In this document: piece after piece, positions 47,400 through 56,302 of the stretch
How the letters are laid out: each line of letters begins with the position of its first letter
Position numbering within the stretch: the first letter of the stretch is position 1
From: Paenibacillus ehimensis NBRC 15659
GTDB taxonomy: Bacteria; Bacillota; Bacilli; Paenibacillales; NBRC-103111
Assembly (NCBI RefSeq): GCF_004000785.1
Contig: NZ_BILX01000008.1
Location: 62,001 to 126,000, forward strand
Length of the DNA stretch: 64,000 bases
Direction: 5' to 3'
Program-made: the position numbers and the translations under genes
Notes under the pieces: generated by a model
What the model saw: only the letters and a program-made list of their open reading frames with translations
Told to the model about the DNA's origin: nothing
The model's database searches: none

Positions 47400-47422
47400 C
47401 CTAGTGAACGGAGGTGATATCG

Positions 47423-47650
47423 ATGGGCGCAGGACAATCCCGCAGCAGCAACCAATTGGTCGTACCTCAAGCGAACCAAGCTTTGGATCAGCTGAAGTAT
47501 GAAATTGCTCAAGAGCTGGGCATTCAGATTCCTCAAGACGGTTACTATGGCTTCATGGCAACCCGTGACACTGGAGCAATCGGGGGCCACATCACTCGTC
47601 GTCTGGTTCAAATCGCCGAGCAGCAGCTGGCAGGCAAGTTCACAAGATAA
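47423..47650 (+). CDS. Small acid-soluble spore protein, alpha/beta type (second copy)
   Basis: 75 residues from ATG 47423, eight bases after GGAGG. Differs from the copy at 39785 mainly in the middle and at the C-terminus (QQLAGKFTR). It has the protease-cleavage region KYEIAQELGIQI and the DNA-binding GGHITRRLVQIAEQ. A terminator follows at about 47673-47699. Having two nearly identical SASP genes 7 kb apart in opposite orientation is normal for this gene family. Confidence 0.96.
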   Translation: MGAGQSRSSNQLVVPQANQALDQLKYEIAQELGIQIPQDGYYGFMATRDTGAIGGHITRRLVQIAEQQLAGKFTR

Positions 47651-47672
47651 TGCACGACCTCAATACTTAACC

Positions 47673-47703
47673 GGGCGGCTCCTTTGGGACCGCCTTTTTC
47701 CGT
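47673..47703 (+). terminator. Terminator of the second SASP gene
   Basis: GGGCGG and CCGCC close a short GC-rich hairpin followed by TTTTTCC. Confidence 0.8.
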
Positions 47704-47803
47704 TGCCATTCATTATAACAAAACTATCATTTGCTTTCTATTTGCCACTTTAGCTATGACTTAAGTATAATTGAAGCATAGTCCCTCAAAAGGAGGATTG
47801 CTT

Positions 47804-48028
47804 TTGGCTCTCCGGTTCGGGAGAAGCCGTTTGCCTGAATTGCTGGCTCAGACAAACAGGACACAGGCAGATCTAGCAAAGCATTTGGGAGTTACTGAAT
47901 CTTACATTTCACAAGTCATCAAAGGGAAAAGCAAGCTATCCGTTCTCAAGATGAAGATGGCGGCGGATTACCTCAATTGTTATATGGATGATCTTTTTGA
48001 ATGGGAATGGGAGACAGGTAAACGGTAA
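47804..48028 (+). CDS. XRE-family DNA-binding protein
   Basis: 74 residues from a TTG at 47804, with AAAGGAGG before it. It is one Cro/CI helix-turn-helix: TQADLAKHLGVTESYISQVI, then a helix and a short DDLFEWEWE tail. TATAAT at 47765 is the likely promoter -10. It precedes a Spo0E-like gene by about 75 bases, so the two may form an operon. Confidence 0.88.
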   Translation: MALRFGRSRLPELLAQTNRTQADLAKHLGVTESYISQVIKGKSKLSVLKMKMAADYLNCYMDDLFEWEWETGKR

Positions 48029-48102
48029 AGAGCAAATTAGCTTTGCTCATTCTCCGGCCACAAACTTAAGCTATAGCTTAAGTCGAGCCGAAAACGGTAA
48101 CA

Positions 48103-48303
48103 ATGTCCGAGATCAATAAGCTGCTTGCAGACATACTGAAAGAAATAGAACAGCTTAGAATAGGGCTCAATGCCCTATCCCGGAACAAGACATCCTTGGT
48201 AGATCCCGAAGTAATCGAAGCCAGTAAAAAATTGGACGATGCCTTGAACGAATACGCCCGCCTGTCCAGCAAATGGCAAGATCCCCCCACCGGCCAGAAT
48301 TAG
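48103..48303 (+). CDS. Spo0E-like aspartyl-phosphate phosphatase
   Basis: 66 residues with the two-helix hairpin of the Spo0E family: EIEQLRIGLNALSRNK, then DPEVIEASKKLDDALNEY with the characteristic SxxLD motif that contacts the phosphorylated Asp. Such proteins dephosphorylate Spo0A~P and delay sporulation. ATG 48103 has a weak RBS, so translation is probably low or coupled to the XRE gene upstream. Confidence 0.85.
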   Translation: MSEINKLLADILKEIEQLRIGLNALSRNKTSLVDPEVIEASKKLDDALNEYARLSSKWQDPPTGQN

Positions 48304-48372
48304 TGGGGGGAACGTTTCTATGGTTATAGCCTGCATTTCGCCTGCGCAACGTTCATCGGGCGGCCTCACCTG

Positions 48373-48882
48373 TCAGACATTAATCGCATAGAGCCGGACT
48401 TCCTCGTCCGTGCCCGCATAAGGGATCACGCCTTCAAAACGCAATCCCAGCTTTTCCAACAGCTTGGCCGACGAATGATTATCTTGAGAGGTAATCGCCA
48501 CGATGCGTTTTAGCCCCAGTTCGGATTGGGCATAAGCCATTGCGGCGGAAGCGGCCTCGAAGGCGTACCCTTTTCCCCGGAATTCGGGAAGAAAAGCATA
48601 TCCGATATCCACGTCCTCTAAGAAATCCCGTTTTGCAAATCCGCAGATGCCGATCGGCGTGCCCTCATCTTTCAATGCAGTCAAGTAAAATCCGAACCCC
48701 AAACGGGCATACATGTCCAGCGGTACTTTTCGAATAAAGCTCCGCGCGTCATCTAACGTTCTCACGCCTTTATCGCCAATGTACCGGATCCAGGAAGGAT
48801 CGTTCATCAGTTCCAGAATAAACGCCGCATCCTCTATGGTCTGGTGGCGAAGGAGCAGCCGGTCGGTTTCGAGCACGATCAT
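48373..48882 (-). CDS. GNAT N-acetyltransferase (RimJ-like)
   Basis: 169 residues from ATG 48882 behind GGAAAGGGG. LETDRLLLRHQTIEDAAFI is the usual start of the Acetyltransf_3 group, and the acetyl-CoA loop is FRGKGYAFEAASAAM. It resembles enzymes acetylating ribosomal protein N-termini or small molecules; the substrate is unknown. Confidence 0.9.
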   Translation of the reverse strand: MIVLETDRLLLRHQTIEDAAFILELMNDPSWIRYIGDKGVRTLDDARSFIRKVPLDMYARLGFGFYLTALKDEGTPIGICGFAKRDFLEDVDIGYAFLPEFRGKGYAFEAASAAMAYAQSELGLKRIVAITSQDNHSSAKLLEKLGLRFEGVIPYAGTDEEVRLYAINV

Positions 48883-48909
48883 AATCGATTTTCCCCTTTC
48901 CTTCATTCG

Positions 48910-48945
48910 CAAAAACACACACCGCAGCGCTTAACGAGGTGTGTC
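48910..48945 (-). terminator. Hairpin before the GNAT gene
   Basis: Leftward GACACACC and GGTGTGTG pair around a 14-base loop, followed by TTTTTG: a terminator for something transcribed from the right. Confidence 0.7.
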
Positions 48946-49090
48946 ATCAGGCGGATTAGGCTTGTTATTCTTCTTGTCCTGAATATACGCTCCGAAATCC
49001 AAAAAGTTCCATACGACCCCCCTCTTAAAATTCGAAGAAGAACCATTCGTGTCCTAGAGGAAGCTTTTCTCGAAATGATATCCTTATCAA
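48946..49090 (-). other. Short conserved-looking frame between two terminators
   Basis: Between the terminators at 48910-48945 and 49091-49121 a leftward frame reads VWNFLDFGAYIQDKKNNKPN and ends at a TAA at 48933, inside the terminator. AGAGGGGGG lies just upstream, but the nearest ATG (49010) is in another frame, so the true start is unclear (TTG within it, or a sequencing/indel change). I list it as a possible micropeptide or remnant. Confidence 0.3.
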
Positions 49091-49121
49091 AAAAACCTCC
49101 CGATCAAGCGATCGAGGGAGG
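49091..49121 (-). terminator. Terminator of the 127-residue gene
   Basis: CCTCCCTCGATC and GATCGGGAGG pair around a GCTT loop, followed by TTTTTT on the leftward strand. Confidence 0.85.
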
Positions 49122-49246
49122 CTGTAAGTTATATCGAACAATTAGAGCATCAGAAGGATTAAATTTAGTTGAAACACAAAACAATTAAGAAAGTTACAAT
49201 TGGGATAAAAGGTAAACCTTGGTATGAGTGCAGTAAGCTTGGTCAA

Positions 49247-49630
49247 TCAAAAATCACGCTTGTTTTTATTGGACTCGCCAATCAAATTCGCCATATTATA
49301 ATTCGATTCGAAGGTCACGCTGGTGCAAAGCAAGTCTTGGCGCATCGCGAATTCAAACTGAATCTCTCCGTGCGTCCAACGTTTCAGCTTCAACGATTCC
49401 AGAGCGGTCTGGCGGAATGAAAGCTGCTGGCTTTCGGACAAGCCGCGCTCTGCCATCTTGATCTCCGTACCCTTGCTCTCCAGAGGAAAATGCCGGATGC
49501 CGAACTTCCCGACCATGTTATTTCGAATCTGGACGAAAACCGTCCCCGAGGTAAGCTGAGCCAGCTCCTCTCTCAATTCCCGAAACACCAAATCCAACTG
49601 TCTGGCTAAAGGCAATTGTTCTAAAATCAC
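49247..49630 (-). CDS. Hypothetical protein, 127 residues
   Basis: Start at GTG 49630, six bases after AAGGAGG; the longer frame upstream lacks a site. No membrane segment. It begins ILEQLPLARQLDLVFRELRE and has RWTHGEIQFEFAMRQDLLC toward the C-terminus. I do not recognise the family. It appears monocistronic with its own terminator. Confidence 0.7.
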   Translation of the reverse strand: MILEQLPLARQLDLVFRELREELAQLTSGTVFVQIRNNMVGKFGIRHFPLESKGTEIKMAERGLSESQQLSFRQTALESLKLKRWTHGEIQFEFAMRQDLLCTSVTFESNYNMANLIGESNKNKRDF

Positions 49631-49928
49631 AGAATTCCTCCTTTCAAGTAGTATAATTGGAATATTATGTATATCTGAGGCTCTAGACCCATTATAGGAC
49701 AATATAACCACGTTGACAACAAATTTTTTTCATAAAATACACAATAATTCAACAAAATTTTACATTACAAGACGCCATAAAATTGACATCGTTTCCATTC
49801 CGGCTAACAAACGGCTCCCTCTTTGGAAAAGTATGGACCCGGCGTTCTCACAGGTGGTATAATTACCCATACAATCAGGGCGATGACGTAAGCATTTTAT
49901 CCTATACCTTCAAAGGAGTCGTTAATTT
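49631..49928. other. Intergenic region before the chemoreceptor gene
   Basis: AT-rich, no gene. A TATAAT at about 49858 with a weak -35 could serve the chemoreceptor; a sigma-D (motility) promoter was looked for, but the -10 does not match GCCGATAT. Confidence 0.4.
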
Positions 49929-51188
49929 ATGAACTGGTTTCTGGGTCTTTCGTTCAAGAGGAAGCTGCAAATCGGCTGCTACACCCTCGTTGTCGTCTAT
50001 TCCGCCGCCATGCTTCTGCTTATGTTCGAATCCTCCTTAAGTCCCATTCTCGGGTTCGTGTTTCTGGCTGCGATGGCAGGACTCAGCTATCCTTTTATAC
50101 GCTGGTTGGAGAGAGCGCTTACAGAACCGATTAGCGACATCTCCCGTGCCGCCCTGAGCATCTCCAAAGGCGATTTCTCGCAAAAGATCCACATCCGCTC
50201 CGACGATGCCCTTGGCGAGCTGGGGACGGCCTTTAACCGTATGACGGAGAAGCTTCGCGAGCTTCTGCAGGAAACGGGACGGGCCTCGAAGCATGTTTTC
50301 GACTCCAGCCGGGATATTTATTTTAAGAACGAAAAGATGAAGACGGTGCTGGAGGAAGCGTCTGTCGCCGCCGGAGAGCTTGCGGCCGGAGCCAATCAGA
50401 TCTCGGAAGAGATCGGCGGCGTCTCCTCGGCGACGAAGGATATCGAGCAGCGGGTAACCGAATATACGGAATCGACCCGGGAGATGAACTCGCGGGCCAG
50501 ACAAATGATGGCGCTGGTGAACAAAGGGCTTCAATCGGTCGAAACCCAGAGCGAAGGCATGCGCAAAAATGTCGTTGCGACGGCCAACGTATCCCAAACG
50601 ATCGATTCGCTCGCCCGGCAGACCGGCAGCATCTCGCAAATGAACCGAGCCATCTCGGATATTGCCGAACAAACGAATCTGCTGTCGCTGAACGCTTCCA
50701 TCGAAGCGGCGCGGGCCGGCGAGCACGGCAAAGGCTTTGCCGTCGTCGCCCAGGAGGTCCGTAAGCTGGCGGAGGAAGCCACCGCCTCGACCAAAGAGGT
50801 GTTCGTCCTTGTTCGCAGTATCGAACAAGGCATACAGCATGCGCTTGCGTCCATGGCCGAAAACGAGCAAATCGTCGCGGAGCAGACGAAGCTTATTGGC
50901 GACACGGAACGGGTCTTCGCGGAAATCGTCGGCAGCGTCCGGTTCATCTCCGAGCAAATCGCCGCTTTCGCCGACGGGACGGAGCAAATGCTGGCCGGAG
51001 CCAGGCGCATTTCCGCTACGATGGAAAATATTTCGGCCATTACGCAGCAGTCCGCCGCCGGGACCGAGGAAGTATCCGCCTCGATGATCGATCAAATTTC
51101 GGCCGTCCAGGCGATCGTGGCTCAGTCGGAGGAAATGACGAAGCTGGTGACGAAGCTCCAGCAGACGATGAGTATCTTTAAATTATAG
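49929..51188 (+). CDS. Methyl-accepting chemotaxis protein without extracellular sensor
   Basis: 419 residues. Two helices (about 15-35 and 37-55) are separated by only a few residues, so there is no outer ligand-binding domain. Then a HAMP segment ([20 protein letters not shown], about 55-105) and a cytoplasmic signalling domain with the highly conserved hairpin tip [20 protein letters not shown]. It should signal to CheA/CheW, sensing something inside the membrane or cytoplasm such as redox or proton-motive force. Start ATG 49929 behind AAAGGAG. No other che genes are nearby. Confidence 0.93.
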   Translation: MNWFLGLSFKRKLQIGCYTLVVVYSAAMLLLMFESSLSPILGFVFLAAMAGLSYPFIRWLERALTEPISDISRAALSISKGDFSQKIHIRSDDALGELGTAFNRMTEKLRELLQETGRASKHVFDSSRDIYFKNEKMKTVLEEASVAAGELAAGANQISEEIGGVSSATKDIEQRVTEYTESTREMNSRARQMMALVNKGLQSVETQSEGMRKNVVATANVSQTIDSLARQTGSISQMNRAISDIAEQTNLLSLNASIEAARAGEHGKGFAVVAQEVRKLAEEATASTKEVFVLVRSIEQGIQHALASMAENEQIVAEQTKLIGDTERVFAEIVGSVRFISEQIAAFADGTEQMLAGARRISATMENISAITQQSAAGTEEVSASMIDQISAVQAIVAQSEEMTKLVTKLQQTMSIFKL

Positions 51189-51392
51189 GGTTAAGCGGGG
51201 CTTTTTGTGCCGGGGTGATCATTGGCCTGCGCTGGAAATGAGGGATAAACAGGTCCGCCTCCGGCCGCTGTTGATATCGCGTATTTCAATTTTAGATTAA
51301 AGGTATTGACCCGATATCAAAGGGGGCACGTAAACTCTCCGGCGGACCCGTTTATCCAATTCTTCAGCTCAAGGGACCCTATTAATAACAAA

Positions 51393-51416
51393 CCCCGCCT
51401 AAAATAGGCGGGGCTA
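51393..51416 (-). terminator. Terminator of pepF
   Basis: CCCCGCC and GGCGGGG pair perfectly around TAAAATA, then TTTGTTATT leftward. Confidence 0.85.
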
Positions 51417-51420
51417 AAAA

Positions 51421-53211
51421 CTACTCCGTCAAGCGCAGGAACTCGTTGACGTCGGCGATGGAGACGTCCATCGCCTGCTGCCAGAAATCCGGCTTGCGGA
51501 GGTCGATGCCGAGATGCTTGCTCGCCAAGTCCTCGACCGTCATCCGCCCAGTATCCCGGAGCAGCGCGATGTACTGATCTTCGAACGCTGCACCCCGGCG
51601 GAGCGCTTCGGCGTACAGACCGGTGCTGAACATGTAGCCGAAGGTGTACGGGAAATTGTAGAACGGCACATCCGTTAAGTAAAAATGCATTTTGGACGCC
51701 CAGAAGTGCGGATGGTACTCGGCTAGCGTATTCCGGTACGCTTTTTTCTGAGCGGCCTCCATCAATTCGTTCAAGCGCTCGATGCTCACGAGCCCGTGGC
51801 GGCGCGCCTCGTAAAAGTCCGTTTCGAACAAGAACCGGGCATGAATGTTCATATAGAAAGCGACCGAGCGCTGAATTTTGTCCTCCAGCAGCGTTAAGCG
51901 TTCTTCGTCGGTGGCCGCCCCCTTCACCGCCGCATCGGAGACGACCATCTCGGCGAACGTGGAAGCCGTCTCGGCAACGTTCATGGCATACTCCTGAGCA
52001 AGGGCCGGCAGATCGTTCATCACATGCTGATGATACGCGTGCCCGAGCTCATGCGCAAGCGTCGATACATTCGATGCGGTGCCCGCATAGGTCATAAAAA
52101 TACGGGTCTCTTCAGAGATCGGAAACGACGTGCAGAATCCGCCGGGACGCTTGCCTGCGCGGTCCTCCGCTTCGATCCAGCCATTCTCGAACGCCATGAC
52201 GGCGAATTCGGCCATCTTCGGGCTGAAGCGGCGGAACTGCTCTACGATGAGCTGCGCGCCTTGGTCGTAGCTGAACGTCGTATTGCCATTGCCGACCGGC
52301 GCATCGACATCGTGCCATGCCAATTTCTCGACGCCCAGCAGCTTGGCTTTTCGCTCCAGATAACGGACGAACACGTCTTTGCCCTGCTCAATCACGCCCC
52401 ACATCGCATCCAGCGTTTCCTTCGACATCCGGTTGATGGCCAGCGGCTCCCGATGAATCTCATCCCAGCCCCGGCGCTCATACAGCTTAAGCCGGAAGCC
52501 GCCCAGGTGATTGAGCGCGTCGGCGCAGTAATCGGCATGCTTCGCCCATTCCCGCTCCCACAGCTCGAATACCCGCTGCCGTACGCTGCGGTCCGGGCTG
52601 TACATTTTGTTGGCGGCCTGTCCCGCCGAAAGCTCCGTAACGGTCCCGTTTTCTTCGAACGGGATGCTGAACTTGCTCACGGTCGTGTTGTACAGCTCGC
52701 CCCAACCGTGGTACCCGTCCACGGCAAGGTCATGGATGAGCGCCTCCTGCTCCGGGGGCAGCTTCTCCGAAGCGAGCCGGCGCCGCTCTTCTAGCGGGTA
52801 AGCGATTTCACTAAGCTCCGCTTGAGCAAGCAAGCCTTGCCATGCCGGTTCGGGAATACGCCGCAGGAAATCGTCGAACCGCGTCAAGGCGGAGGCGAAA
52901 GCGGCTTGAATCGACTTCACCTGCCCGGTGAGCTGGACGGCGCGCTTGTCGTTTTGATTTTCCGCCGTCAGGCAGCTGGTGAACGATTCCGCTTCGCGTA
53001 TTTTCAATAAGGCCGTTTGCACCAGCACGATCATGGGGAGCAGCGATGCCGATTGCTCTGCCGTTTCCGGTACGGCCAGCCCGCTTAACGTCTCGTCCAG
53101 CTCGGCAATGTTCGATTGCAGCTCTTTCAAAAATTGAATAAAAGCATCAGACCCGCTGCCTCCCGGAAAAAAACGCTCCAAATTCCAAGTTTGCGGCAAA
53201 GGATTACGCAT
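51421..53211 (-). CDS. pepF: Oligoendopeptidase F (M3 family)
   Basis: 596 residues. Zinc motif HELGHAYHQHV at about residue 380 with the third ligand Glu in NVAETASTFAEMV, the standard M3 set. Cytoplasmic; cleaves peptides of about 7-17 residues. The family shows the helical N-terminal half seen here. ATG 53211 follows AGGAAGG. Monocistronic. Confidence 0.94.
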   Translation of the reverse strand: MRNPLPQTWNLERFFPGGSGSDAFIQFLKELQSNIAELDETLSGLAVPETAEQSASLLPMIVLVQTALLKIREAESFTSCLTAENQNDKRAVQLTGQVKSIQAAFASALTRFDDFLRRIPEPAWQGLLAQAELSEIAYPLEERRRLASEKLPPEQEALIHDLAVDGYHGWGELYNTTVSKFSIPFEENGTVTELSAGQAANKMYSPDRSVRQRVFELWEREWAKHADYCADALNHLGGFRLKLYERRGWDEIHREPLAINRMSKETLDAMWGVIEQGKDVFVRYLERKAKLLGVEKLAWHDVDAPVGNGNTTFSYDQGAQLIVEQFRRFSPKMAEFAVMAFENGWIEAEDRAGKRPGGFCTSFPISEETRIFMTYAGTASNVSTLAHELGHAYHQHVMNDLPALAQEYAMNVAETASTFAEMVVSDAAVKGAATDEERLTLLEDKIQRSVAFYMNIHARFLFETDFYEARRHGLVSIERLNELMEAAQKKAYRNTLAEYHPHFWASKMHFYLTDVPFYNFPYTFGYMFSTGLYAEALRRGAAFEDQYIALLRDTGRMTVEDLASKHLGIDLRKPDFWQQAMDVSIADVNEFLRLTE

Positions 53212-53369
53212 GGCTAAACACCTTCCTTATTTATACATTATGTATCTCTTTCCATTAAACCACAATTTAGAGCAAAACCAAAATGCCGCGACTCCATTTT
53301 TTGGTTGAATTTTAGGTCTCGGATATGATTAAATGGAGACTGTAGATCTATAGACTGGAGGGACTGCGA

Positions 53370-53561
53370 ATGAGACCTTTGCAGATTTCACCCGAGACGG
53401 CGCAGAAACTCGCGAAGGAATTGAACGTTCCGATCGAACACCTGATGCATATGCCTCAGCATATTCTTCTGCAGAAGCTGGCCGAGCTTGCCGAAAAGGC
53501 GAAGGACAATTCCACCGCCCCGGCACCGGATAAAGATTCCGGCGATTCCGGTCGGGAGTAA
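53370..53561 (+). CDS. yycC: YycC-like small protein
   Basis: 63 residues. MRPLQISPETAQKLAKELN and PIEHLMHMPQHILLQKLAEL match the YycC family of bacilli; the C-terminus is an Asp/Pro-rich tail. Function unknown. The start ATG follows GGAGG at 53359. The next gene starts 4 bases downstream, so these are cotranscribed. Confidence 0.8.
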   Translation: MRPLQISPETAQKLAKELNVPIEHLMHMPQHILLQKLAELAEKAKDNSTAPAPDKDSGDSGRE

Positions 53562-53565
53562 ACCT

Positions 53566-53811
53566 ATGATTCCATTTGAAAATACATGGCCCTATGAACG
53601 GATCGGACAAGACGTGTATGTGCAAAGCTGCCCCTTTTGCCACGCTGCCAATGTTTTGCTGCCGCTCAAACCTAAAGACCTCTCGGAACTTCGCGAAGGC
53701 GTCAAAAAACTGCTCGTCTTCCCCTGCTGCCGAAATAAAGAGACTCTGGTCGATGCCGACCAAGATTATTTGCTTGCGGGCCGTCCGCTGCGCCGATACG
53801 GCAAAGAGTAA
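53566..53811 (+). CDS. Small CxxC/CC zinc-ribbon-like protein
   Basis: 81 residues from ATG 53566 (GGGAG upstream). Pairs CPFCHAANVLLPLKP and FPCCRNKETLVDADQDY could hold a zinc atom. Not recognised. It lies between the yycC and diguanylate cyclase genes on one likely transcript. Confidence 0.7.
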   Translation: MIPFENTWPYERIGQDVYVQSCPFCHAANVLLPLKPKDLSELREGVKKLLVFPCCRNKETLVDADQDYLLAGRPLRRYGKE

Positions 53812-53840
53812 GCGTTCCCGCCTTCCCAGGAGACATCTTC

Positions 53841-54929
53841 ATGGATTTCACTGCGCTTACGCATGCTTGTACCTTGATAGCTCTCAGCTATATGGCTCTT
53901 AAGATACGCAATCTGCTGGTTATCGAACGCTTACAAGCATTAGCCGTGCCTTTGCTGACGGGATTCGCCAGCATCGTTATGATGCTCTTGCCCTTGCCGG
54001 GGGAATCCCTGTTCAGCGACTTGAAATTCGCGCCGATCGTCATGGCCGGCCTTCGCTTCGGCTGGGTCTCCTCTCTGCTGTCCACCTTGCTTCCCGCGGG
54101 GTACTTGCTGCTGGAGCACAAGCCGAACTGGGGCATTGAAGCGGTTCAAGGGCTTCTGCTGCCCGCCATCATCAGCTCGCTGTTTCATCGGAAAGAATAC
54201 GATTCCGGCTATTCTTTCATCCGGCTTACCGACGGGTGGAGCGTCTGCGCGATTCTCACCGTGGCACGCCTGGCTTCACATGTCCAACTGGAGACGGCCG
54301 AAACCTCGCTGTTCTGGCTGTCGCAGCTGCTGATGCTCGTCTTCTCGGGGCTAGCGATCATGGCCTTGATCTATATGTTCAACGATGAGAACAAAATCTG
54401 GATGATGCAAAGGAAGCTGGAGCTGGAAGCGAAGCAGGACAGCTTGACCCGGCTGCCGAATCTGCGCGGCTTTATGGATATCGCCAAGCGGACCGTCCGC
54501 AGCCGGCGCATCGCCATCATGATGGTCGATATCGACAATTTCAAGCGGTACAACGATACGTTCGGACATCTGCACGGAGATCAGCTTCTTCGGGAGGCCG
54601 GACAGCTGCTGAAAACGGCCGTCCATGAGCAGGACTACATCGCCAGATACGGCGGCGAAGAATTCATTGTCTTGAGCCATATGACAGACGAAGCCCAGCT
54701 GTCGCACTATGCGGACTGGATGCGGCGGACCATCGAAGATCACCGCTTTTACGGGGATGCCGTAGCCGGAACGACGATTTCCATCGGCATCTCCATCTCC
54801 CGCATGCCGGGAGACGAGCTCCGCCGGCTCATCGCCGAAGCGGACCAGGCGCTGTACGTCTCCAAGCAATCGGGCAAAAACCGCTTTACGTTCTATCGGG
54901 CGGATCAAATGCGGCAAAAAAACGCTTGA
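53841..54929 (+). CDS. Membrane-bound diguanylate cyclase (GGDEF)
   Basis: 362 residues. About five or six N-terminal helices (1-180) like the 5TMR_LYT sensor domain, then a linker and a GGDEF domain. The active-site motif is GGEEF at 271-275, with the metal Asp in VDIDNFKRYNDTFGH. Makes c-di-GMP from two GTP. The inhibitory RxxD site before the active site reads HEQD (262-265), so the Arg is missing and feedback inhibition is likely weakened. Start ATG 53841. Confidence 0.93.
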   Translation: MDFTALTHACTLIALSYMALKIRNLLVIERLQALAVPLLTGFASIVMMLLPLPGESLFSDLKFAPIVMAGLRFGWVSSLLSTLLPAGYLLLEHKPNWGIEAVQGLLLPAIISSLFHRKEYDSGYSFIRLTDGWSVCAILTVARLASHVQLETAETSLFWLSQLLMLVFSGLAIMALIYMFNDENKIWMMQRKLELEAKQDSLTRLPNLRGFMDIAKRTVRSRRIAIMMVDIDNFKRYNDTFGHLHGDQLLREAGQLLKTAVHEQDYIARYGGEEFIVLSHMTDEAQLSHYADWMRRTIEDHRFYGDAVAGTTISIGISISRMPGDELRRLIAEADQALYVSKQSGKNRFTFYRADQMRQKNA

Positions 54930-54969
54930 AGCGTTCTCGGATCGATGCCGGGAAGCTTGAAGCGTTTTT
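54920..54969. terminator. Terminator at the end of the diguanylate cyclase gene
   Basis: AAACGCTT (54920-54927) and AAGCGTTT (54960-54967) pair; the left arm overlaps the gene's stop codon and TTTTT follows. It separates it from the convergent DUF2225 gene. Confidence 0.7.
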
Positions 54970-54981
54970 GAGTTGAGGGCG

Positions 54982-55683
54982 TTAGGTCGATTCCTGGGCC
55001 TCGGGTTCGAGAACGACCGAATCCGCCAGCATATCCTCACGGGTCACGGCCCATTGCTCGCGGCATGCCCGGATCATGCCCGCATCCATGATGCGCTTGT
55101 CGTTAATGACGCGCGAGAACCATTTGACCGCTTGGTTATACTGCTTCAGCCGACGGCTGAGCTCTCCCATCAGGTACATCAGACGGGCATTGTTCATCTC
55201 CGCCGCTTCCGTTTCGAACGCCCGCGTATACTCGTCCAGCGCATGCTGCAAAAACCGGGTTTCCTGCGCTTGGTCGTTCCGATAGCGGTAAAGCCAGGCG
55301 ATATGGTGCAGCAGCCCTGCGGTAATGCGTCCTTTGTCATTGACCGTCTGGGCCGTGACAAGCGCAAGCTTGTAGGCGTAGAGCGCATCCTCCCACGTCC
55401 GTTCGCCCCCGTAGTCCTTGTACGTCCAATGGTCGGCGATCTTTTCGCGGAATGCCGTTTTTTGCGCGGGCGTCAGCCGGTCCTTGGAATTCTCCGTCCC
55501 TGCAAACCCGCAGTGGGGGCAGATACGCACGACATAGAAATCGGGATTAATGTCCTTATAATGAACGCAGAAATCGGTGTCGGTGCCGGACGCCTTCTTG
55601 AAGCTCGGGCGAACGCGGGACGTTTGAAATACGGCGTCGCAGTGATGACATCTGACGCTGACTTGAAATAAAGGTTCGACCAC
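54982..55683 (-). CDS. DUF2225 family protein
   Basis: 233 residues from GTG 55683, eight bases after AAGGAAG. Two CxxC pairs (CHHCDAVFQT and CPHCGFAG) near the N-terminus bind a metal, followed by TPR-like helices with NNARLMYLMGELSRRLKQYN. The family is widespread in Firmicutes with unknown function. Confidence 0.88.
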   Translation of the reverse strand: MVEPLFQVSVRCHHCDAVFQTSRVRPSFKKASGTDTDFCVHYKDINPDFYVVRICPHCGFAGTENSKDRLTPAQKTAFREKIADHWTYKDYGGERTWEDALYAYKLALVTAQTVNDKGRITAGLLHHIAWLYRYRNDQAQETRFLQHALDEYTRAFETEAAEMNNARLMYLMGELSRRLKQYNQAVKWFSRVINDKRIMDAGMIRACREQWAVTREDMLADSVVLEPEAQEST

Positions 55684-55733
55684 GGAACACACTTCCTTCG
55701 ATCAGCTTCGTTATCTGGTTTCGATAAGCTTCG

Positions 55734-56123
55734 TTAGCCGTTGCTGTTGATAAAATGATACGCCGGGCCCTTCAGCCGCTCCAGTACGGCAAGCCGAAGC
55801 TCCCGGTCCATTCCCGTTTCTTCCAGCGCCTCCGCCATACAGCCGAGCCAGGCGTCCGCGCGCTCCGGCGTGATCGGGAACGGCAAATGTCTTGCACGCA
55901 TCATCGGGTGTCCGTACTGCGCGGAATACAGCGGCGGTCCGCCGAAAAACTGCGTCAGGAACAAATACTGCTTTTCCATGACCGGCGTAATGTCTTCCGG
56001 GAACAGCGGCCCCAGCAGCGGATGCGCCTGCACCTTCGGGTAGAAAGCCTCCACAATGCTGCGGATGGCCGCCTCCCCACCGATCGCTTCGTAAAAAGTC
56101 AACTCCCGTTCTCCCCGGGTCAT
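55734..56123 (-). CDS. yjbI: Truncated haemoglobin, group II
   Basis: 129 residues from the ATG at 56123, nine bases after AGGAG (an ATG three codons upstream is too close to the RBS). TFYEAIGGEAAIRSIVEAFY, YLFLTQFFGGPPLYS and the proximal His in MMRARHLPF match the group II globins, with Trp at the G8 position (WLGCM). Binds oxygen or protects from nitric oxide. Standing alone here. Confidence 0.93.
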   Translation of the reverse strand: MTRGERELTFYEAIGGEAAIRSIVEAFYPKVQAHPLLGPLFPEDITPVMEKQYLFLTQFFGGPPLYSAQYGHPMMRARHLPFPITPERADAWLGCMAEALEETGMDRELRLAVLERLKGPAYHFINSNG

Positions 56124-56148
56124 GCGGTTCATCTCCTAACGAAAAAAG

Positions 56149-56175
56149 ATGCTAAGCTGCCTTGCATCTTAGCAT
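56149..56175 (-). terminator. Hairpin between the globin and 29-codon genes
   Basis: GATGCTAAG and CTTAGCATC pair perfectly around an 11-base loop. Confidence 0.6.
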
Positions 56176-56194
56176 CGTTATTTTGTAAAACGCT

Positions 56195-56284
56195 TTATAC
56201 ATCCTCTTCGCCCGACGTCATCAACGTCTCCCTAATGACATACACAAAAGCGCATACGAGAATTCCAGCAATGATACCCATCAT
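56195..56284 (-). CDS. 29-residue membrane micropeptide (too short for usual tracks)
   Basis: ATG 56284 (GGGAGTG upstream) to TAA 56195. The peptide MMGIIAGILVCAFVYVIRE is a single helix followed by an acidic tail, ending SGEEDV. It lies downstream of the region with the ylbJ promoter and upstream of a terminator. Not recognised; size and layout fit small sporulation or envelope peptides. Confidence 0.5.
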   Translation of the reverse strand: MMGIIAGILVCAFVYVIRETLMTSGEEDV

Positions 56285-56302
56285 CTGAAATCACTCCCAT
56301 TC

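Noticed and set aside
49780-49810. Sigma-D promoter before the chemoreceptor
   Set aside because: TAAA is present but the -10 ATTCCGGC does not match GCCGATAT.
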